A stretch of DNA of 64,000 nt from contig JAXDIL010000118.1 in assembly GCA_034664005.1 (NCBI GenBank), forward strand, positions 1-64,000, read 5' to 3'. Made by a program: the position numbers and the translations under genes. The notes beneath the pieces were generated by a model that worked only from the letters and a program-made list of their open reading frames with translations, did no database searches and was not told the DNA's origin. Source of the stretch: JACVRW01 sp034664005. GTDB lineage: Bacteria > Actinomycetota > Thermoleophilia > Solirubrobacterales > Thermoleophilaceae. Shown here one piece after another: positions 58,873 through 64,000 of the stretch (positions within the stretch are counted from its first letter, which is position 1; each line of letters begins with the position of its first letter).

Positions 58873-60008
58873 TAAGAGCCGATCGCGCGCTGGAACGCCT
58901 CCGTCACCTCCTGCCCCAGCTGACCGCCGAGCACGGGCTCGAAGCTGCAGTTCGCCGTGTACTGCTCGCTCGGGAAGATGAGCTGGCTGTTCGCGAGCGC
59001 GGGGTCGCGCTTGCGCAGGATCTCCTTGACGCCCTGCACGGGCGTCACGTAGTTGACCCACTCCGCGATGTCGGCCTGGACCTCCGGGTCGTAGACGAAG
59101 TTGATGAAGGCCTGCGCCGCCTGCGCGTTCGGCGCACCCGCCGGGATCTCCATGCTTGTCGACCAGAGCATGCAGCCCTCCTTCGGCATCACGAACTTGA
59201 TGCTGGGGCTGTCCTTCTGGAGCTGCACCGCGTCGCCCGACCATCCGAGCGCGATCCAGGTGTCGCCCTTCGGCAGGTCCTTGATGTACTCGTTGCCGGT
59301 GAACTTGCGGATCTGGCCGGAGCCGGCCGCCTCGGCGACCTTGTCGACCGCGCTCAGCCAGTCGTCCTTCGACGCCTTGTCCGGATCGATGCCCATGCTC
59401 TTCAGCGTCATCGGGACGGTGTCGCGCATCTCGGTGAGCATCGAGACCTTGCCCTTGTACTTCGGGTCGAACAGGTCGGCGATCTCGTCGACGCCCGGGG
59501 CCAGGTCGGAGCGGACGATCAGCCCGGTCATGCCGCTCTGCCAGGGAATCGTGAACTCGCGCTTCGGGTCGGCCGCCGGGTGCCGGAGCGCCGGAAGCAT
59601 GTTCTTCTTCACGTTCGGCAGCTGCGAGTAGTCGAAGCGCTGGAGGTAGCCGAGCTTGTACATCCGCGCAGCGAGCCAGTCGCTGAGGGTGATCATGCTG
59701 CGCCCGCCGGTGTCGCCCCGCTCGAGGAGCGGCCGGAGCTTCCCGAAGAACTCGTTGTTGTCGTTGATCTCCTCGACGTACTTGACGTCGACGCCGCTCG
59801 CCTTCTCGAACTCGGCGATCGTGCCGCGCTTGCCCGGGTCGATGTAGAGCGGCCACTGGGAGATCGTGAGCTTGCCGCCCACCTCGCCCTTCTTGACGAC
59901 GGGTGCCTTCTCGTCACCCGACGTAGCCGTCGGCTCGTCGGTGCCGCATCCGGCGGCTGCGAGCGAGGCCAGGACGGCGAGCGTTGCGACCGGCATCCAG
60001 CGAGTCAT
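58872..60008 (-). CDS. Orphan polyamine-type ABC transporter substrate-binding lipoprotein (PotD-like)
   Basis: A 378-residue lipoprotein (signal ending in LAAAGC) closely related to the PotD at 6422: QWPLYIDP, KYVEEINDNNEFFGKL, GYLQRFDYS, PWQSGMTGLIV and GWSGDAVQLQ correspond. No permease or ATPase gene lies beside it, so it may dock with the PotABC importer at 4.7-8.8 kb or with a transporter elsewhere. ATG at 60008 is preceded by GGAGGGG. It forms an operon with the amidohydrolase and is divergent from a TetR regulator. Confidence 0.88.
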   Translation of the reverse strand: MTRWMPVATLAVLASLAAAGCGTDEPTATSGDEKAPVVKKGEVGGKLTISQWPLYIDPGKRGTIAEFEKASGVDVKYVEEINDNNEFFGKLRPLLERGDTGGRSMITLSDWLAARMYKLGYLQRFDYSQLPNVKKNMLPALRHPAADPKREFTIPWQSGMTGLIVRSDLAPGVDEIADLFDPKYKGKVSMLTEMRDTVPMTLKSMGIDPDKASKDDWLSAVDKVAEAAGSGQIRKFTGNEYIKDLPKGDTWIALGWSGDAVQLQKDSPSIKFVMPKEGCMLWSTSMEIPAGAPNAQAAQAFINFVYDPEVQADIAEWVNYVTPVQGVKEILRKRDPALANSQLIFPSEQYTANCSFEPVLGGQLGQEVTEAFQRAIGS

Positions 60009-60056
60009 GCCACCCCTCCGTGAGTTTCTCGAATCCGATTTCATAAACTAACCGGA

Positions 60057-60680
60057 ATGCGGCCCAGAAACCAGGCCCAGCGTCGCCGTCAATTGGCGAA
60101 CGCCGGTAGACGAGTACTGCTGGAGCGGGGCGCTGTGGGGCTCCGCGTGAAGGACATCGCCGAGCGTGCGGGCATCGCGCCGAGCTCGGTCCTCTACTAC
60201 TACCCGCGCATCGACGAGCTGATGATGGAGGTCTCGCGTGAGGCGATGGAGCGCTACGCAGAGCGCCGCTCGCGCCGGGTCCGCGCGCTCGGCGACCCGC
60301 TCGCCCAGCTCCGGCTCGCGATCCACCTCGGGGTGCCGACCGGCCCGGACGACGAGGACAGCCGCCTGCTCTACGAGCTCGACGCGTTCGTGGGATCGAG
60401 CCCGGCCTTCCGCGTGCTGAGCTCCTCGTTCTTCGACAGGCAGGCGCTGCTCTACCAGCACGTGCTGGAGTCAGGCGCCGCGCAGGGGACGTTCGAGCTC
60501 CGCACGCGGGCCGAGGCGCTCGCACGCGGCCTCGTGGCCATGGAGGACGGTCTCGGCCTCCAGGTGGTGGTGGGCCATCCGGGGCTGGACAGCGCGGCGG
60601 CGGAGCTGATCCTGCTCCAGCACGCCGGCGCCGCGACGGGGACCGACCTCGAGCGCGTGGCGATCGAGAGCCGCTGGTAG
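60057..60680 (+). CDS. TetR-family transcriptional regulator
   Basis: A 207-residue regulator with an N-terminal helix-turn-helix (GLRVKDIAERAGIAPSSVLYYY) and a helical ligand-binding C-terminus with a DELMMEVSREAMERYAERR linker. It is divergent from the PotD-like/amidohydrolase operon with a 48-base gap, so it probably represses that operon and itself. A weak inverted pair (agttt/aaact) lies in the gap. The inducer is likely an amine or amide, by inference. Confidence 0.88.
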   Translation: MRPRNQAQRRRQLANAGRRVLLERGAVGLRVKDIAERAGIAPSSVLYYYPRIDELMMEVSREAMERYAERRSRRVRALGDPLAQLRLAIHLGVPTGPDDEDSRLLYELDAFVGSSPAFRVLSSSFFDRQALLYQHVLESGAAQGTFELRTRAEALARGLVAMEDGLGLQVVVGHPGLDSAAAELILLQHAGAATGTDLERVAIESRW

Positions 60681-60688
60681 GAGCGAAG

Positions 60689-60719
60689 CGGCGCCGGCCT
60701 TGAGGGAAGACCGGCGCCG
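60689..60719 (+). terminator. Hairpin after the TetR gene
   Basis: cggcgccgg (60689-60697) pairs perfectly with ccggcgccg (60711-60719) across 13 bases. It starts 9 bases after the TetR stop. There is no T-run. Confidence 0.6.
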
Positions 60720-60796
60720 TCCGCTCGTGGGGGGTTGTTGGTTGGAGCCCCCCGATGCTGCGCGGACGGGCCGGGACCCGCGTGCGCAGCAGGCTC

Positions 60797-61096
60797 TTAG
60801 GCGTGCGAGAGGCCGCGGCGCAGCAGACGGCGGAGTCCACGCCAGCGCGGGACGCCGGCGCCGTCCGCCGCCTCGATCTGCATGCGGCGCAGCTCGAGGA
60901 GATCCACCAGCTCAGCGGTGCGGTGGAACGGATCGGCGATCGCGCGTCCGCTGCCTAGTGGGAGCGCCGCGAGGACGCGCGAGTCGGCCTCCGCGACCAG
61001 CGCGGGGCCCCTCGGTGGGCTCGTGCTGTCCAATGCGGCCAGCCTCGCGAGCGCGCTCTCGTCGCCTGAATGTGACCTACGGACCGTTACGTTCAT
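60797..61096 (-). CDS. Small GNAT-related protein of unknown function
   Basis: A 99-residue protein, VTVRRSHSGDESALARLAAL then ALVAEADSRVLAALPL, then DPFHRTAELVDLLELRRMQ. This matches the first half of an N-acetyltransferase fold, but the acetyl-CoA-binding half is absent. Short proteins of this kind recur in related actinobacteria, so it may be a real binding domain rather than a fragment. ATG at 61096 lies in a divergent promoter region with the MocR gene. Confidence 0.6.
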   Translation of the reverse strand: MNVTVRRSHSGDESALARLAALDSTSPPRGPALVAEADSRVLAALPLGSGRAIADPFHRTAELVDLLELRRMQIEAADGAGVPRWRGLRRLLRRGLSHA

Positions 61097-61149
61097 GTGT
61101 GGGACCCCCTGGTGGTACACCCGTTGCGTGTATGACTAACTAGTGATAG

Positions 61150-61184
61150 TGTACGACCTACAATCGTGTCTGCAATGTCGTACA
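61150..61184. promoter_or_regulatory. Inverted repeat and promoter-like element before the MocR gene
   Basis: tgtacgac (61150-61157) and gtcgtaca (61177-61184) are inverted repeats spaced by 19 bases, bracketing a tacaat -10-like box (61159-61164) and the ATG at 61175. An autoregulatory site occluding the promoter is likely. The short distance from the -10 box to ATG allows leaderless translation. Confidence 0.5.
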
Positions 61185-62674
61185 AGATCGATTTGTCTCA
61201 GCTCACGCGCGCTGGAGCCGTCTCGCTCACGCAGCAGGTGGTCGACCGCTTCGTGGCGGCGATCGAGTCGGGCGAGCTCGAGCCGGGCGAGAAGCTTCCG
61301 CCCACCCGTGAGCTGGCCGAGCTTGTTGGCGTGAACCACCTGACCGCGGCGCGCGTGTACCGGCGGCTCGCGGAGCTCGGCTACGTGACCGCGAGCGTTG
61401 GCCGCGGCACCTTCGTGCGCGCGCTCGCACCGGCCGGCAGCGCCGAGCTGGGCGACGACTGGCAGATCTACGCGCTACCGGATCGGGAGCTGAGCTACTC
61501 AGAGCAGGTGCTCGCCGACGCGATGTCGAGCGCCGGCCAGCCGGACCTGATCTCGCTCGCCGTGGGCTGGCCGTCGCCGCGCCTCTATCCCACCGAGGAG
61601 CTCGCTCGGATCACGGCCGACGTGTTCGCCGAGGAGGGGGGCGAGGCGCTCTCCTACCTGCCCGCCGAGGGCCTGTACGCGCTACGCGAGCAGCTCGCGG
61701 AGCGCGGCCGCAGGTACGGCTTCGCCGACGATCCGGACGAGATCATCGTCACGTCGGGGGCCAAGCAGGGCATCAGCCTGGTCGCGCGGGCGGTACTCGA
61801 GCCGGGCGACGTCGCGGTCGTCGAGTCACCGACCTTCGCCGGCCTGCTCGACTCGCTCAGGCAGACGGGCGCCCGCGTGATCGGCGTGCCGGTGGACGAG
61901 GACGGCTTCGACGTCGGCCAGCTGGAGCAGCTGCTCGCCCGCCACGAGGTGAAGCTCGTGGCGCTGCAGACGGCGTGCCAGAACCCCACCGGGCGCGACA
62001 TATCCGAGGAGCGCCGCGCCCGGCTGGCCGAGCTCGCGATCGAGCGGAACTTCTTCGTGCTCGAGGACCGCGTCTACGCCGACGCGAACTTCGGGCGCGA
62101 GACGGTGCGCCCGCTGCGTGAGCTGGCCCCGGCGCACGTGGTCTACGTGAACTCGCTGTCGAAGGTGGTGGGCGGCGGCCTTCGCGCCGGCTGGGTCGCC
62201 GCGCGCGGGCCGATCCGCGAGCGCATCGCCACGATGAAGCTCGAGAGCGACTTCCACTCCGCCACGCTGATCCAGCACATCGCCGCGCGCTGGCTCGCGA
62301 CGGGCGCGTACGACAGGCATCTCGAGGAGACCCAGCCCTTCTACCGCGAACGGCGCGACGCGCTGCTCGCCGCGCTCGAGCGGCACCTCCCCGGCGAGTA
62401 CCAGGCGGACGCGCCCCAGGGCGGCCACCACGTGTGGGTCACGCTCTCGCGCCCGCTCGACGAGCGCGCGCTCTACACCGAGGCGGCGCGCCACGGCGTG
62501 GCCTTCATCCCGGGTGACGCGATCACCGCCGAGCGGCGCACGCTCACCTCGATGCGGCTTTCCTTCTCGCTGCTCGACCCGCCGGAGCTCGACGAGGGCG
62601 TGAAGCGGCTCGCTCGCGCGATCCGCGAGGTGCGGCGCCGGTCGCGGAACGCGATCGCCGCGCCGATGTCGTAG
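61175..62674 (+). CDS. MocR-type regulator (GntR HTH fused to aminotransferase domain)
   Basis: A 499-residue fusion. The N-terminal GntR winged helix (PPTRELAELVGVNHLTAARVYRRL, about 40-65) is followed by a fold-type I aminotransferase domain with the PLP Lys in VNSLSKVVGGGLRAGW and the QNPTG signature. MocR regulators such as GabR sense amines or amino acids through PLP. ATG at 61175 is preferred; GTG at 61166 is possible. The neighbouring polyamine-type binding protein and the aminotransferase-containing locus at 1.2-14.6 kb are plausible targets. Confidence 0.88.
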   Translation: MSYKIDLSQLTRAGAVSLTQQVVDRFVAAIESGELEPGEKLPPTRELAELVGVNHLTAARVYRRLAELGYVTASVGRGTFVRALAPAGSAELGDDWQIYALPDRELSYSEQVLADAMSSAGQPDLISLAVGWPSPRLYPTEELARITADVFAEEGGEALSYLPAEGLYALREQLAERGRRYGFADDPDEIIVTSGAKQGISLVARAVLEPGDVAVVESPTFAGLLDSLRQTGARVIGVPVDEDGFDVGQLEQLLARHEVKLVALQTACQNPTGRDISEERRARLAELAIERNFFVLEDRVYADANFGRETVRPLRELAPAHVVYVNSLSKVVGGGLRAGWVAARGPIRERIATMKLESDFHSATLIQHIAARWLATGAYDRHLEETQPFYRERRDALLAALERHLPGEYQADAPQGGHHVWVTLSRPLDERALYTEAARHGVAFIPGDAITAERRTLTSMRLSFSLLDPPELDEGVKRLARAIREVRRRSRNAIAAPMS

Positions 62675-62684
62675 CGCGCGCCGG

Positions 62685-63104
62685 CTAGAGCTTCTGCCAG
62701 AGGCCGCCGAGCGCGCGCAGCTCGTCCCGCGTGAAGCGGTCCAGGAACAGGCGGCGGACCCCGTCGAGGTGCGTCTGGCGCGCTTCGGCGAAGACGCGCC
62801 GGCCCTCGTCGGTGATCTCCGCGAACAGGCCGCGCGCGTCGCTCTCGCAGCGCTCGCGCCTGAGGAGGCCCTCACGCTCGAGCCGGTCCACGAGGCGCGT
62901 GAGCCCGCTCCGGCTGATCAGAACGGAGTCGGCAAGGTCCGACATGCGCATGCGGCCGCCCTCCGAGTCGTTCAGGAAGAGCAGCACCTCATACGACGAG
63001 AGCGGCATATCGTGGTCGCGTGCCAGCTCCGCGTCGAGCGTCTTCACGAGCTCGGCGTGCGCGCGCAGCATGCCGCGCCACGCGGCGAGCTCCTCGTCGC
63101 TCAG
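62685..63104 (-). CDS. MarR-family transcriptional regulator
   Basis: A protein of about 139 residues with a winged helix (RMSDLADSVLISRSGLTRLVDRLEREGLLRRERCESDARG). Family-like sequence (SDEELAAWRGML) reaches back to about 63104, where only CTG is available. The first ATG in frame is at 63071, which would cut the first helix, so the start is uncertain. A perfect palindrome, tgattgc-tgat-gcaatca, lies just upstream at 63121-63138 over the divergent start. The neighbouring carboxylesterase recalls the MhqR/MhqD pair that responds to quinones. Confidence 0.82.
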   Translation of the reverse strand: MSDEELAAWRGMLRAHAELVKTLDAELARDHDMPLSSYEVLLFLNDSEGGRMRMSDLADSVLISRSGLTRLVDRLEREGLLRRERCESDARGLFAEITDEGRRVFAEARQTHLDGVRRLFLDRFTRDELRALGGLWQKL

Positions 63105-63120
63105 AAGCGCTGCTGTAGAG

Positions 63121-63138
63121 TGATTGCTGATGCAATCA
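63121..63138. promoter_or_regulatory. Perfect palindromic operator for the MarR regulator
   Basis: Seven-base arms (63121-63127 and 63132-63138) are separated by tgat. The site overlaps the start of the plus-strand esterase gene and lies 17 bases upstream of the MarR reading frame, so binding would repress both genes. The arm length and spacing fit a MarR dimer. Confidence 0.75.
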
Positions 63139-63795
63139 TTATACCGTCCAGCCGCCGGCGACCCCGAGGGGGCGCTCGTCCTCCTCCACGGGCGCGGGGC
63201 CGACGAGCACGACCTCTTCCCCCTGCTCGACATGCTCGACCCCGAGCGCAGGCTGCTCGGCGCCACGGCACGCGGCCCACTGTCGCTACCGCCTGGCGGC
63301 GCTCACTGGTACGTCGTCAAGCAGGTGGGCTATCCGGACCCCGAGACCTTCCACGCCACATACCCCCAGCTGGCGACATGGCTCGACGAGCTGTTGGCCG
63401 AGCACGACATCCCACACGACCGGACCGTGGTCGGCGGTTTCTCGCAGGGATCGGTGATGGCCTACGCGCTCGGCCTCGGCGCGCGGCGCCCGCGCCCCGC
63501 CGGGATCATCGCCCTGAGCGGCTTCATCCCGGAGGTCGAGGGCTTCACGATCGACTTCGACGCGGCCGCGGGGCTGCCCGTGGCGATCGGGCATGGCACG
63601 CAGGACCCCGTCATCTCTGTGGAGTTCGCCCGCCAGGCACGCGACCTGCTCGTGGACGCGGGGGCCGCCGTGACCTACCGCGAGTCGCCGATGGGGCACA
63701 CCATCGACCCCGTCTTCCTCCGGGAGCTCTCCGGCTGGACGCGCGAGACGCTCGCGTCAGCCGCGCCCGAAGGCTCGTCGCAGCCGGTCGAGTAG
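63130..63795 (+). CDS. Alpha/beta hydrolase, phospholipase/carboxylesterase family (MhqD-like)
   Basis: A 221-residue hydrolase with an early LVLLHGRGADEHDLFPLL, nucleophile Ser in GGFSQGSVMA, Asp in GHGTQDPVI and His in PMGHTIDP. The family includes MhqD and acyl-protein thioesterase-like enzymes. ATG at 63130 lies inside the MarR operator; TTG at 63124 is an alternative. It is divergent from the MarR regulator, implying induction by the MarR ligand. Its 3' end overlaps the CoxG-like gene on the other strand by 39 bases. Confidence 0.88.
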   Translation: MQSLYRPAAGDPEGALVLLHGRGADEHDLFPLLDMLDPERRLLGATARGPLSLPPGGAHWYVVKQVGYPDPETFHATYPQLATWLDELLAEHDIPHDRTVVGGFSQGSVMAYALGLGARRPRPAGIIALSGFIPEVEGFTIDFDAAAGLPVAIGHGTQDPVISVEFARQARDLLVDAGAAVTYRESPMGHTIDPVFLRELSGWTRETLASAAPEGSSQPVE

Positions 63796-64000
63796 AGCCC
63801 GGAAGAAGAGCGAGAAGCCGCCGATCGGCTTGGTGGTGGTCGGCGCGTCGCTGCCACCGACGGCCGCAGGAGCCGCCGCCGCACCCTCGGGCGTGGCCGC
63901 CAGGACAGCGTCGATAACGCTCGGCTCGGCCGCCGGCGGCGCCTCGATCTTCTGCTGGAGGCAGTCCACGAAGTCCCTGAGCAGCCTGTTCGAGATGTCC
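63757..64000 (-). CDS. CoxG-like SRPBCC protein, C-terminal part (5' end outside window)
   Basis: The frame runs open off the right edge. The visible part, DISNRLLRDFVDCLQQKI then an Ala/Pro-rich linker and IGGFSLFFRALLDRLRRAFGR, matches the C-terminal helix and tail of carbon monoxide dehydrogenase subunit G-like proteins. In the family this domain assists CO dehydrogenase maturation or membrane association. The N-terminal fold lies outside the window, so the assignment is provisional. Confidence 0.6.
   Translation of the reverse strand, partial: DISNRLLRDFVDCLQQKIEAPPAAEPSVIDAVLAATPEGAAAAPAAVGGSDAPTTTKPIGGFSLFFRALLDRLRRAFGRG

Overview
The window is high-GC actinobacterial DNA. Very dense minus/plus operons with GTG and TTG starts, 4-base stop/start overlaps, an octanoyltransferase/lipoyl synthase pair, paired sulfatase-like lipoproteins and several lineage-type small proteins point to the class Thermoleophilia (Solirubrobacterales-like). 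That placement is by recollection of gene families, not by a phylogenetic test.

Layout. 1-1.2 kb: the end of a 2-oxoacid dehydrogenase E2 gene and a LOG-family nucleotide phosphoribohydrolase. 1.2-14.6 kb: a polyamine-type locus with two divergent operons. The minus operon encodes a PotABCD-like importer followed by a class III aminotransferase, an enolase-superfamily enzyme and a phospholipase D-like protein. The plus operon encodes a second aminotransferase, a PucR regulator, alanine dehydrogenase and an aldehyde dehydrogenase. Together they could import an amine, transaminate it to an aldehyde, oxidise the aldehyde and recycle alanine to pyruvate. 14.6-27.2 kb: housekeeping genes, namely an SRPBCC protein, two sulfatase-like lipoproteins, LipB/LipA, a DUF4395 protein, rhomboid protease, D,D-carboxypeptidase, tRNA-Ala(TGC), glutamate dehydrogenase and a diguanylate cyclase.

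27.3-51.4 kb is the accessory core. It starts in tRNA-Ala(CGC), and the 3' part of that tRNA is repeated at 44.44 kb (43 identical bases) and 51.31 kb (45 identical bases), with a shorter 23-base copy at 49.78 kb. This is the signature of tandem tRNA-anchored islands. Island I (about 17 kb) is a defence-type island: a complete type I restriction-modification operon (HsdM, HsdS, HsdR), two further PD-(D/E)XK-like nucleases, a HEPN/Ymh-like protein with an RNPEMH motif, a glycosylase-like protein, a coiled-coil protein with a possible HARE-HTH, a DUF2188 protein, an RmuC-like protein and several unknowns. Island II (about 6.9 kb) carries a zinc-ribbon/class III nucleotide cyclase/AAA ATPase protein divergent from an MFS transporter fused to a cyclic-nucleotide-binding domain, plus a secreted ice-binding-like protein with collagen-like repeats. 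No integrase is visible in either island.

51.4-64 kb returns to chromosomal-type genes: an M28 peptidase, a deazaflavin-dependent reductase-like protein, a polar amino acid ABC transporter, an ECF sigma/anti-sigma pair divergent from a DoxX protein, a nitrilase-family amidohydrolase with an orphan PotD-like binding protein and a TetR regulator, a MocR regulator, a MarR regulator with a clear palindromic operator, a carboxylesterase, and the 3' end of a CoxG-like gene. The cyclase/CNB-transporter pair in Island II is the best candidate for an undescribed signalling-transport system. The type I RM operon with two extra nucleases is the second.
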